Of a stretch of DNA of 64,000 bases, positions 1 through 7,505 are shown in pieces. The position numbers and the translations under genes are program-made. A model generated the notes under the pieces. That model saw only the letters and a program-made list of their open reading frames with translations. It was not told where the DNA came from and ran no database searches. Position 1 is the first letter of the stretch; every line of letters starts with the position of its first letter. Source of the stretch: Tropicimonas isoalkanivorans (GTDB lineage: Bacteria; Pseudomonadota; Alphaproteobacteria; Rhodobacterales; Rhodobacteraceae); assembly GCF_900112335.1 (NCBI RefSeq), contig NZ_FOLG01000016.1, forward strand, positions 1 to 64,000, given 5' to 3'.

Positions 1-111
1 GCGGTGGCCGCCAGCGTCACACCCGGCCGCGCGCTGCGCTACGCCGGGGGCTCCGCGCGCGGCCTCCTACACCAAGCGTTGGGACACTACCAAACGGACA
101 GCGCTGGATTC

Positions 112-158
112 GGGTATTTGGACCAACAAGAAGCCGCTTCTTGTTGGCAAAAATACCC
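112..158. repeat. Large imperfect palindrome (hairpin)
   Basis: Two 23-nt arms are nearly reverse complements, separated by one base. The left arm runs 112-134 and begins gggtatttgg; the right arm runs 136-158 and ends aaaataccc. The inner 14 nt pair perfectly and the outer part has a few mismatches. It lies about 60 bp beyond the 3' end of the minus-strand M20 gene, so it may act as a transcription terminator or be a dispersed palindromic element. No gene is supported in positions 1-220. Confidence 0.6.
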
Positions 159-220
159 AAATCGGACACTCACCAGTAGCGCGCGGGCTGGCATGTGTCA
201 TGCCGGAACCCTGCAAGCCC

Positions 221-1519
221 TCAAACACGCCGTTCCGGCAACAGGAGTTCGGCCAACGTAAGCGCCATGACAGTCGCGCTGTCCACCATGTCTTGCACCC
301 CAACCCATTCATCGGGCTGATGGGCGAGGTCGAGAATGCCGGGCCCATATGCGATGCAGTTCTGCAGCCGGCCTATCCGGTCGATATGTTTCTGATCGTA
401 CGTGCCCGGGCTGACCACATATTCCGGCCGCTTGGCCAGCACCTTCTCGATCGCCTGCGAGACTGTGCGAACGATAGGGGCGCTTTCGTGTGTCATGCTG
501 GGTTGTACCTCGAACAGGTCGCGCACCTCGTAGGTGAAGCTTGGGCGGGCGGCCTTCACGCGCCCCAGCATTGCCGCCACCTCGGCCTTCACCTCGGCAA
601 TGTCCTCCTCGATCAGGAACCGGCGGTCGATAATGATGCGGCAGCGGTCGGGCACGCAGGGTGCGGGCAGGCCTGTGTACTCCGGTGCCTGTTCCGGTTC
701 GCCGCCATGTATCGAGTTGATATTGAGCGTGGACTGTTTCGCGCCGTCCGGGACCACCGGCATTTGCGTGCGCTTGCCGGCGAGGAGAGGGAACAACGTC
801 GCCTCCATCTCCGCAAGCACCGCCCCCATGTGCCGCACGGCGCAGTCGCCGAGGAACGGCATGGACCCGTGGGCGATCCGGCCCTGCGTCTCGATCTCTG
901 CCCACCAGACGCCGCGATGGCCCAGGCAGATCCGGTCCTTATTAAGCGGTTCGGGAATGATGACGTGCTGCACGCGCGACGGGTCGAACCAGCCTTGCTC
1001 AGCGAGGTAGGCGACGCCGCCAAAGCCGCCCGATTCTTCGTCTGCCGTGGCAGAGATCTCGATCGCACCGGTAAAATCGGGACAGGTGGCAAGGAACGCG
1101 TCGGCCGCGATGATCGAGGCCGAGAGCCCTCCCTTCATGTCGCAAGCGCCTCGGCCATAGACCTTACCGTCGATCAACTCCCCCCCGAAGGGTGGCACGG
1201 TCCAGCCGTTGCCAACCTCCACGACGTCGTGATGGGAGTTGAAGTGCACCGTCTCGCCCGCGTGGGGCCCGTCTTTCCGGGCAATGATGTTCCACCGCGG
1301 ATTGGCATCGCTATCCGCCAGCGCGCCCTCAGCGCGCACAAGTTCGACGTGGAAGCCCATCCCGGAGAGCCGCCCGTCGAGATAGTCGCAGATTTCGCGA
1401 TAATTGCGGCCGGGCGGGTTGAGCGTGGGGATTCGGATGAGATCCTGGGTCAGGCGGGTCAACGCCTCCTGCCGGGATGCGACCGCCTCGGTGAGTCGCC
1501 TGTCGATGTCGTCAATCAT
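221..1519 (-). CDS. M20-family amidohydrolase (ArgE/DapE-like deacylase)
   Basis: This 432-residue protein is a cytosolic zinc-dependent M20 amidohydrolase. It probably hydrolyses an N-acyl amino acid or similar amide. The metal-site motifs are visible: His96-x-Asp98 in the SHHDVV segment, Asp127 in CDMKGG, and the paired acids Glu161/Glu162 in ADEESGG. Length and motif order fit the acetylornithine deacetylase/succinyl-diaminopimelate desuccinylase family, with a dimerisation domain inserted in the middle. The gene stands alone between a palindrome downstream and a plus-strand gene upstream, so context gives no substrate. ArgE or DapE activity is possible, but the closest subfamily cannot be fixed from sequence reading alone. 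Confidence 0.85.
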   Translation of the reverse strand: MIDDIDRRLTEAVASRQEALTRLTQDLIRIPTLNPPGRNYREICDYLDGRLSGMGFHVELVRAEGALADSDANPRWNIIARKDGPHAGETVHFNSHHDVVEVGNGWTVPPFGGELIDGKVYGRGACDMKGGLSASIIAADAFLATCPDFTGAIEISATADEESGGFGGVAYLAEQGWFDPSRVQHVIIPEPLNKDRICLGHRGVWWAEIETQGRIAHGSMPFLGDCAVRHMGAVLAEMEATLFPLLAGKRTQMPVVPDGAKQSTLNINSIHGGEPEQAPEYTGLPAPCVPDRCRIIIDRRFLIEEDIAEVKAEVAAMLGRVKAARPSFTYEVRDLFEVQPSMTHESAPIVRTVSQAIEKVLAKRPEYVVSPGTYDQKHIDRIGRLQNCIAYGPGILDLAHQPDEWVGVQDMVDSATVMALTLAELLLPERRV

Positions 1520-1705
1520 TGGCGGAGGCTAGTCCCCGGCGCGCGCACAGACAACATGCCAGCCGAGGGAAGCGGGGCCCAAGGCCGCAGGGGAGCCCAA
1601 AATCCGCTGTCGCACGCGGGGACGAAGCGGGTTATCAAGAACATAGGCGCCGCGGAGCCGACGGGTGTCGGCAGTCGCAGCAGGCACGCGAGGATGGAGG
1701 AAGAG

Positions 1706-1978
1706 ATGTTCGCGCTCGCACGGCTCGTGCTGATCCTCTTCGTGGTGCTGTCGGTGATCTACGTCGGCCTCTCGATCTATTCCCGCTCCGTCCGCAGGCG
1801 GAAGCTGGAAGACGAATGGGACGAGGCGATCGGCGAAGGCGAAGGGGACCGGGAGGCCTATGTGCAGGAGGGACTGAAGGTCTATGACCACTCGCTTCGC
1901 CGCAAACTCATCCTAGGTGTGTATGTCGTACCGATCATCGTCATCGGCACCATTATCTATATGACCAATTTCCGCTGA
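1706..1978 (+). CDS. Small two-TM membrane protein
   Basis: A 90-residue protein with a hydrophobic segment at about residues 5-24 (LARLVLILFVVL), a charged middle (SRSVRRRKLEDEWDEA) and a second hydrophobic segment near the C-terminus (LGVYVVPIIVIGTIIYM). The open frame runs much further upstream, but the ATG at 1706 follows a clear GGAGG five bases away, which fixes the start. It is followed after 10 bp by the DUF1523 gene, so the two are probably co-transcribed membrane proteins. Homologues in Rhodobacteraceae have, I believe, been labelled as efflux-pump proteins, but nothing in the sequence supports transport. The function is unknown. Confidence 0.75.
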   Translation: MFALARLVLILFVVLSVIYVGLSIYSRSVRRRKLEDEWDEAIGEGEGDREAYVQEGLKVYDHSLRRKLILGVYVVPIIVIGTIIYMTNFR

Positions 1979-1988
1979 GGACCGAAAC

Positions 1989-2552
1989 ATGTGGGACATC
2001 ATAAAATGGACGTTCTGGCTTTTGATATGGGCCGTCGTCGCTGCCTTTCTGTGGTACACGCTGCCCCGCAATGACGTGGTCCGGATTTCCGACACCTACC
2101 AGAAACGGGTGGATTTCGGAGACAACTCATTGTTCTGGGCGCATTCCAACACCGGCGAGCGAACCGACGTGTCCGGCCGGGACGTCTTCTTCATCCAGGC
2201 GATCTGGCCCGATGGGGAGCCGATGGTCTATCGCAACGAAGATACCGGCTGGGGCTGGCCGCCATATTTCAAGTTCAACACCTCGAACCTGCAGGCTGTC
2301 GCCTCCGACCTGAAATCGGGCGAAGACGATCCGAAGTGGGTGGCCATCAAGAAGTATGGGTGGCGCATCCAGTTCCTGTCGATCTATCCAAACGCGGTGA
2401 GCGTGAAGCGTGTTGACGGTCCGGATGCCACGGTGATCCCATGGGTGGCCATCTCGATCCTCTTCGTTCTTGGTTCGATCTGGCTCGCCATCTGGTCGCG
2501 GTGGCGGCGCTTCCGGTCGCGGCGGATCGACCCGCTTCTCGATGGGGAATGA
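1989..2552 (+). CDS. DUF1523 family membrane protein
   Basis: A 187-residue protein with an N-terminal transmembrane helix (about residues 7-24), a soluble, probably periplasmic domain rich in Trp and Tyr (about 30-145), and a second helix near 150-170 followed by an Arg-rich tail (SRWRRFRSRR). The pattern matches the DUF1523 family found mainly in Rhodobacteraceae, whose role is unknown. The start lies 10 bp after the preceding two-TM gene. The two-helix layout of both proteins suggests they work in the same membrane, but no function can be inferred. Confidence 0.8.
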   Translation: MWDIIKWTFWLLIWAVVAAFLWYTLPRNDVVRISDTYQKRVDFGDNSLFWAHSNTGERTDVSGRDVFFIQAIWPDGEPMVYRNEDTGWGWPPYFKFNTSNLQAVASDLKSGEDDPKWVAIKKYGWRIQFLSIYPNAVSVKRVDGPDATVIPWVAISILFVLGSIWLAIWSRWRRFRSRRIDPLLDGE

Positions 2553-2634
2553 GGCGGCCGCCGACTGAAAAGCTGGTGAGGAAGCGTCCGTCGCAGGTGG
2601 CGCTTCCCATACTGTAGTAAGACGGAACGAAAAA

Positions 2635-2658
2635 GCGCGTCGCCACATGGCGACGCGC
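2635..2658 (-). terminator. Rho-independent terminator of the small heat-shock gene
   Basis: A perfect 10-bp GC-rich stem (GCGCGTCGCC/GGCGACGCGC) with a 4-nt loop is followed on the minus strand by TTTTTCGTTCC. It sits about 40 bp after the stop of the minus-strand hsp20 gene. Confidence 0.85.
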
Positions 2659-2696
2659 ACTGACTTCAGGATCAAGTCCCTTCAGGCAGTCGGGGC

Positions 2697-3155
2697 TCAG
2701 ACCTCGACGGTTTCGCCTTCGATGGCCTTGGCACCGTTGTTGATTTCGATCCGGCGCGGTTTCAGCGCTTCGGGCACTTCGCGCACAAGATCGATGTTGA
2801 GCATGCCGTTCACGTGGCTGGCGCCGCTGACGCGGACGTGGTCGGCCAGTTGGAACCGGCGCTCGAAGGCGCGCGTGGCAATGCCGCGGTGCAGGAACGT
2901 GCGATCCTTATCGTCTTCGGCCTTGCGGGCGGACACGAGCAGAGCGCCCTCTTTCACCTCGACCGACAGCTCCGACTCGGCGAAGCCGGCGACGGCAATC
3001 GAGATGCGGTAGGCATTCTCATCGGTCTTTTCGATGTTGTAGGGCGGGTAGGTCGGCGTGGAAACTTCGGCTTCCAGGACCCGATCCATCATTTCCGCGA
3101 CACGGTCGAAGCCGACGGTGGCACGATACAGCGGCGAGAAATCAAAAGTACGCAT
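2697..3155 (-). CDS. Hsp20-family small heat-shock protein (IbpA-like)
   Basis: A 152-residue alpha-crystallin-type chaperone that holds unfolding proteins in the cytoplasm. The start MRTFDFSPLYR is the classical IbpA-type N-terminus; the alpha-crystallin domain spans about residues 33-125 (YRISIAVAGF, the LLVSARK strand, the FERRFQLADHV block, and a GMLNIDL strand in place of the usual G-x-L). An in-frame ATG nine bases upstream (3164) lies inside the Shine-Dalgarno hairpin, so the ATG at 3155, about eight bases after AGAGGA, is preferred. Regulation is well supported: a heat-shock-type promoter, a structured 95-nt leader with a ROSE-like thermometer, and a strong terminator mark it as a single-gene heat-shock unit. 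Confidence 0.93.
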   Translation of the reverse strand: MRTFDFSPLYRATVGFDRVAEMMDRVLEAEVSTPTYPPYNIEKTDENAYRISIAVAGFAESELSVEVKEGALLVSARKAEDDKDRTFLHRGIATRAFERRFQLADHVRVSGASHVNGMLNIDLVREVPEALKPRRIEINNGAKAIEGETVEV

Positions 3156-3250
3156 TGTGGTCATCCTCTCATGAGCGATGTCGGTGTTGTGCGCCCTCCC
3201 TCGGGACGGGCGCGGATGCTGTCTGTCCGGACCCTATGGCATCCGAACGG
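3156..3250 (-). promoter_or_regulatory. ROSE-like RNA thermometer in the hsp20 5' leader
   Basis: In the predicted leader RNA the Shine-Dalgarno AGGAUG is preceded by CAUCGCU. The two pair as CAUC-CU with AG-GAUG, leaving one G bulged, around a six-base loop (positions 3162-3180). A U-Y-G-C-U box opposite AGGA with a bulged G is the hallmark of ROSE thermometers upstream of alphaproteobacterial small heat-shock genes. A second strong hairpin lies just upstream (3191-3213; GCGCCC paired with GGGCGC, extended by UCCC/GGGA). The leader length is inferred from the promoter position; the melting temperature cannot be judged by eye. Confidence 0.7.
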
Positions 3251-3255
3251 CATCG

Positions 3256-3284
3256 ATGTGGGGGCCATTTGAGGGCATTTCAAG
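3256..3284 (-). promoter_or_regulatory. RpoH (sigma32)-type promoter for hsp20
   Basis: On the minus strand GGCTTGAAA (-35 core at 3279-3284) is followed after 15 nt by CCCCACAT (-10, 3256-3263). This closely fits the heat-shock sigma factor consensus CTTGAA-N12-15-CCCCATnT. Transcription would start near 3250. Confidence 0.65.
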
Positions 3285-3324
3285 CCTCGCCCGGCGCAGT
3301 CCTCACGAAGTCGTGAAGCGGAAT

Positions 3325-4170
3325 TCAGGGTCTGACGAACCGCGCTCCACCAGCGCCACCGGCGGACATCGCGTTGGATCGACTGGCCTCAATCCGGCGC
3401 GCGGTGAAAGCACTTTTCGGCCACACGTCACGCCCGTCCTGCAACGCTCTGCGGGTTTCCCGGAGGGCCGGTCCGATCTCCGGGCCGAACACCTGGATCG
3501 TGCCGTCCTCCCGGTTTCCCCTCGAAATGACGGAGACTATGCGGGGCCGGCCGGAGGAGATTTCGAAGACAGGCGCTCCAGAGGACCCGAAATCGGCGTC
3601 GCACGTGAAAAGCAGCGCACCCTCGCCCCGCCCCAGGACGGAGCAGGCACGCTGCCAACTCAGGGCGCTTTCGCGTCCCTGGGCATACGACGCGAGGCTG
3701 ACGGTTTCTCCCGGCGTAACTTGCGCCCCGACGATGAATGGCGCAGCGGTCGCGGCGGGGATCTGTTCATCGAGGACCAGCAACGCAACGTCGGATTTAA
3801 GTTGGTGCAGGCCGTCCGGGTCGGACGGCGTGTATTCCGGATGCACCACGGCGCGGGCGCCCTTCCGTTCGGCGATGACCTCGCCGTCGCGGAACCCGGC
3901 CCGGAATGTGACCTGCCGCGGGTCGATGCGCTCGCCCTTTCGGTCGAACAGACAGTGCGCCGCTGTCAGCACCAGATCCGTTTCGATCAGCGCACCGGTG
4001 CAGAACCCGCGTTCGGACAGATCCAGCCGGCCGACCGCTTCCCAGCCGAGGCTGTCCTGCCGGAGCGTCAGGCGTTTCAATGCCGTGTCGGCCGAGACAA
4101 CACTCGCGCCGAACCCGAGCAAAAGGGCCGCGGTGGCCACCACGGCCCGGATTGGACGGCGGTCGCTCAT
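3325..4170 (-). CDS. Secreted trypsin-like serine protease (second of pair)
   Basis: A 281-residue S1-family protease with an N-terminal signal peptide (about residues 1-27, ending near VVSA). The catalytic triad is complete: His72 in LTAAHC, Asp127 in SDVALL and Ser197 in DFGSSGAP. It therefore probably acts in the periplasm or outside the cell. Its start overlaps the stop of the upstream paralogue by 4 nt (ATGA), so the two are translationally coupled. The two proteins keep the same spacing around the triad and both end in FVRP. A Gly/Ala-rich stretch precedes that end here. No natural substrate can be named; such bacterial homologues are often annotated V8-like or trypsin-like. Confidence 0.88.
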   Translation of the reverse strand: MSDRRPIRAVVATAALLLGFGASVVSADTALKRLTLRQDSLGWEAVGRLDLSERGFCTGALIETDLVLTAAHCLFDRKGERIDPRQVTFRAGFRDGEVIAERKGARAVVHPEYTPSDPDGLHQLKSDVALLVLDEQIPAATAAPFIVGAQVTPGETVSLASYAQGRESALSWQRACSVLGRGEGALLFTCDADFGSSGAPVFEISSGRPRIVSVISRGNREDGTIQVFGPEIGPALRETRRALQDGRDVWPKSAFTARRIEASRSNAMSAGGAGGARFVRP

Positions 4171-4991
4171 GGCCGGACGAACTTCGCGCTCAGACGGTTC
4201 GAATTGCCGCCCAAACGGCCCCCACTACCTCGATTGAGGATCGTGTCCGGCGCATGGTCCAGAGCTTCCCGCAATTGGTCGAGCGACGGTTGCAGCTCCC
4301 CGGCCAATGCCACCGGCTCACCCCGTGCTTCCGCTTTCGAGGAGACAACCGACACGATCCGAGCGACACCGTCGCGGACCTGGAAAACCGGCGCGCCGGA
4401 GGAGCCGAAGTCCACCGAACAAGAGACCATCACGACCCCGCCGAAGCGCTCGAGAACATGGCAGATCTCTTGCAGCGACGGGGCCTCCGAACGGTGCTCG
4501 GCATAGGACACGATGCCGACTTCGGACCCGGTCGTAAGGTCGTAGCTGGTCTCGAACGGGCTGATCCGCCCGCTGCGTATCGGACGATCAAGTTCCAGCA
4601 GGGCGAGGTCGTGCGCAACACGGGATATCTGGCGCGGGGCGGCGTAGTCGTAATCCGGATGCGCCACCGCCCGACGCACGCCACGGTAGGCCTCTGCACG
4701 ACCGTTTCGCCAACCGGCGCGGAACTGGATTCCCTCCACGGAAATCTGCTCGCCGGTATCCGAATTGTACAGGCAGTGCGCCGCCGTCAGGACAAGTTGC
4801 GGTGTAATGAGCGCGCCGGTGCAGAAGCTGCCCCGCCCCATATCGATCCGCCCGACGGCCTCCCAGCCGCGCGTCGCGTCCGCCGTGCTCAATTCCGTGA
4901 GCGGAGTCGCGTCTGAGGCCACCTCTTCGGCGGAGCCTTCGATCGAGGCGATCACCGCCGCCATGGACAAAAGAAACAACAGATAACGCAA
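4167..4991 (-). CDS. Secreted trypsin-like serine protease (first of pair)
   Basis: A 274-residue S1-family protease that starts with a signal peptide (about residues 1-21, MRYLLFLLSM then a small-residue cleavage region). Triad residues are His72 (LTAAHC), Asp128 (AHDLALL) and Ser198 (DFGSSGAP). A Cys in the SFCTGALI block and the triad-side AHC cysteine are shared with the downstream paralogue, as is the C-terminal FVRP. It is the promoter-proximal gene of a two-gene operon made by tandem duplication; the pair overlap by 4 nt. About 75 bp separates it from glcF upstream on the same strand, so read-through from the glc operon is possible. Confidence 0.88.
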   Translation of the reverse strand: MRYLLFLLSMAAVIASIEGSAEEVASDATPLTELSTADATRGWEAVGRIDMGRGSFCTGALITPQLVLTAAHCLYNSDTGEQISVEGIQFRAGWRNGRAEAYRGVRRAVAHPDYDYAAPRQISRVAHDLALLELDRPIRSGRISPFETSYDLTTGSEVGIVSYAEHRSEAPSLQEICHVLERFGGVVMVSCSVDFGSSGAPVFQVRDGVARIVSVVSSKAEARGEPVALAGELQPSLDQLREALDHAPDTILNRGSGGRLGGNSNRLSAKFVRP

Positions 4992-5064
4992 CGCGGTCTC
5001 TCCCCGATAGCTGCCGGTAAACTACCGGTCCGATCGGGCGACAATATGGCGCGTCACGGCAGGG

Positions 5065-6366
5065 TCAGACGCCGCTGGCTTCCCGGTGCAGGGCTGCGGG
5101 CTTGGGTCCGCCCGTGGCCCAGTCCAGCAGCTCCACCGTATGCACCACCGGCACTCCGGTTCCAGAGCCGATCTGAATCATGCAGCCGATGTTGCCCGTA
5201 GCAATCACTTCCGGCGCGCGCGCCTCCAGTGTCCGCACCTTTCGCGCCTTGAGGTCGCCGGCGATCTCCGGCTGCAACAGGTTGTAGGTCCCCGCCGAGC
5301 CGCAGCACAAATGGGGATCGGCAGGCTCAACGACGGTAAAGCCCGCCCCTGCGAGCAGCGCTTTCGGCGCCGTGCGAACCTGCTGGCCGTGCTGCAGCGA
5401 GCAGGCGGCGTGATAAGCCACGCGGAGCGGTTCGGGCGCGCTTGCTTCCGGGCGCAGGTCGGCGAGAACCTCGCTCACGTCCTTTGCCAGGGCTGAGACC
5501 GCCGCAGCCTTGGACGCGAGCGGGCCGTTGCGGAACATGTGGCCATAATCCTTCACCGTCGTGCCGCAGCCAGACGTGTTCAGGACGATCGCGTCCAGCC
5601 CGTCGCCCTCCAACTCCGCCATCCACGCCGCGATGTTTCGTTCCGCGAGGTGCTCCGCCTGCTCCGCCCGGCCCATGTGATGCGGCGCCGCTCCGCAACA
5701 TCCTTGCCCGTCCGCCACCACCACCTCGCAGCCGAGACGCGTCAGAAGGCGGATCGTGGCGTCGTTGATGTCCGTATTCAGCGCCTTCTGCACGCAACCG
5801 GTCATCAGCGCGATTCGCCGCCGCCGTTTGCCTTCGGCAGGAAAAACCTGGGGCGCATCGTTCGCGCTCACGGGGGGAAGCCGGGGCGGGGCCATGGCCA
5901 GCATGGCGCGCAAGCGCGCGTCCGGCATGAACCGGGCGAACGGCCGCCCGAGTTTCGCCGCCTGCATAGCCAGCCGAAAACGGCCGGGATAGGGGATGAC
6001 CCGCGCAAGGACTGCGCGCAGCATCCTGTCCATCAGCGGGCGGCGATAGGTTTTCTCTACGTGCTCCCGCGCATGGTCGATCAGGTGCATGTAATGGACG
6101 CCGGAGGGGCAGGTCGTCATGCAGGCAAGGCAACTCAGGCACCGGTCGAGATGCTTGACCGTCTTGGCGTCGGCCGGCCGGTCGTTCTCCAGCATGTCCT
6201 TGATCAGATAGATCCGCCCGCGCGGCGAATCGAGTTCATCGCCGAGGACTCGGTAACTCGGACAGGTCGCGGTGCAGAAACCACAGTGAACGCAGGCCCG
6301 GAGGATCTCGTTCGCACGGGCAATACCCGGGTCCTGCAACTGCTTCGGCGTGAAATTGGTCTGCAT
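5065..6366 (-). CDS. glcF: Glycolate oxidase iron-sulfur subunit GlcF
   Basis: A 433-residue subunit of membrane-associated glycolate oxidase, which converts glycolate to glyoxylate and passes electrons to the respiratory chain. Two 4Fe-4S ferredoxin motifs are visible: Cys25/28/31/35 (CVHCGFCTATC) and Cys76/79/82/86 (CLSCLACMTTC). Two cysteine-rich CCG domains follow (GCCGAAPHH and later CCGSAGTYN). The open frame extends far upstream, across glcE, but family N-termini begin near MQTNFTPKQL, so the ATG at 6366 is used. It starts 11 bp after the glcE stop and is the last gene of the glcDEF operon. Confidence 0.95.
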   Translation of the reverse strand: MQTNFTPKQLQDPGIARANEILRACVHCGFCTATCPSYRVLGDELDSPRGRIYLIKDMLENDRPADAKTVKHLDRCLSCLACMTTCPSGVHYMHLIDHAREHVEKTYRRPLMDRMLRAVLARVIPYPGRFRLAMQAAKLGRPFARFMPDARLRAMLAMAPPRLPPVSANDAPQVFPAEGKRRRRIALMTGCVQKALNTDINDATIRLLTRLGCEVVVADGQGCCGAAPHHMGRAEQAEHLAERNIAAWMAELEGDGLDAIVLNTSGCGTTVKDYGHMFRNGPLASKAAAVSALAKDVSEVLADLRPEASAPEPLRVAYHAACSLQHGQQVRTAPKALLAGAGFTVVEPADPHLCCGSAGTYNLLQPEIAGDLKARKVRTLEARAPEVIATGNIGCMIQIGSGTGVPVVHTVELLDWATGGPKPAALHREASGV

Positions 6367-6377
6367 TCCGTCTCCGC

Positions 6378-7505
6378 TCAGCCCATCAGTCCGGGGTTCA
6401 GAACCCCGCGCGGATCGAATTTCGCCCGCAATCCGCTGGAGAGAGCCGCCACCGCGGGCGGCTCGGGGTGAAAGACCGGCAAACCTTTGGCGTGGGAGCT
6501 CGCCCGCACCAGAGTCGCGTGGCCGTCCCGTCCATTCAATGCGGCACGGGCGTCCGTTCCTTCTGGCAGCAGCGCCCAGATCAACCCGCCGCCCCAGTCG
6601 AAGACGACCTCCGCCTCGGGGAGAGCATCGGCCACGGCCGGCCCCTCCGTCGGTTTGACCGAAATGCGCCAGACGTCCCCTGCCCGCCCGGCGAACGTGG
6701 CCACGTCGCGAAGATCCTTCCATGCGGCGCTCACGCGCTCCGGATCACGATCCGTCTCCACGGGGCCGAACTCCGCCAGCACGCTGGTCAGGCGTTCCAG
6801 CCGATGCGTCACGGACGCGGCGAAGCCCTCGACCCGCACCATCGTCAGCGGCTCCCCGTCCGGGCCCGACGGAAGGTGCGCCGCCCCGGTCACCTCGTAG
6901 GGCGAACCGAGCGCGCGGGACATGGCGGCGACCGCCTGCGTCGCCGGAAGGCCCTCGACGCTCACCATACCAACCGATTCCGCCACCGGCAGGACCTTGA
7001 AGGCCACTTCAGTCAGCACGCCCAGAGTGCCGTGGCTTCCAGCCATGAGCTTGACGAGATCGTACCCGGTGACGTTCTTCATCACCCGGCCGCCATTCCG
7101 CAGGATCGTGCCCCGCCCATCGACGAAGCGCACGCCGATCAGGGAATCGCGGCAGGCGCCCGCCTGTATCCGTCGCGGGCCGGACACGTTCGCCGCAACC
7201 ACCCCGCCGATCGTCGGCTCGCCCTCGGTGCCAAGCAGCCTCCGGTGATCCATCGGTTCAAAGGGCAACCGTTGGCCTTCGGCTGCAAGGGTCTCCTCGA
7301 CCTCCGCCATAGTCGTACCGGCCCGCGCGACGAGCGTCAGCGCCCCCGGCTCGTAAAGTGTCAGGCCGGAAAGCCCCGCAACCGAGAGCACATCGCCGGC
7401 CACACCGTCCGAGAAAGACCGCGTGCCGCCCCCCTGGATGACGAGCGGCCCTTTCGCGGAGGCCACCGCCTCCGCCACTTCCACCTCGCTTCTGGGTTCG
7501 ATCAT
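6378..7505 (-). CDS. glcE: Glycolate oxidase FAD-binding subunit GlcE
   Basis: A 375-residue flavin-binding subunit of glycolate oxidase. The N-terminal part carries a PCMH-type FAD domain (residues about 1-170, with LVIQGGGTRSF and the TIGGVVAANVSGPRR block that contacts FAD). The C-terminal half is the shorter, divergent GlcE type rather than the full GlcD cap. Its ATG overlaps the glcD stop by 4 nt, and glcF follows after 11 bp, so the three subunits are made from one transcript. Function is firm from the complete operon. Confidence 0.94.
   Translation of the reverse strand: MIEPRSEVEVAEAVASAKGPLVIQGGGTRSFSDGVAGDVLSVAGLSGLTLYEPGALTLVARAGTTMAEVEETLAAEGQRLPFEPMDHRRLLGTEGEPTIGGVVAANVSGPRRIQAGACRDSLIGVRFVDGRGTILRNGGRVMKNVTGYDLVKLMAGSHGTLGVLTEVAFKVLPVAESVGMVSVEGLPATQAVAAMSRALGSPYEVTGAAHLPSGPDGEPLTMVRVEGFAASVTHRLERLTSVLAEFGPVETDRDPERVSAAWKDLRDVATFAGRAGDVWRISVKPTEGPAVADALPEAEVVFDWGGGLIWALLPEGTDARAALNGRDGHATLVRASSHAKGLPVFHPEPPAVAALSSGLRAKFDPRGVLNPGLMG

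Noticed and set aside
1..220. Small coding frame at the left edge
   Set aside because: The frame crosses a strong palindrome, has no Shine-Dalgarno and no recognisable similarity; non-coding is more likely.
6367..6723. N-terminal extension of glcF into glcE
   Set aside because: The added residues are Gly/Arg-rich without family similarity, and the ATG at 6366 gives the standard GlcF N-terminus.
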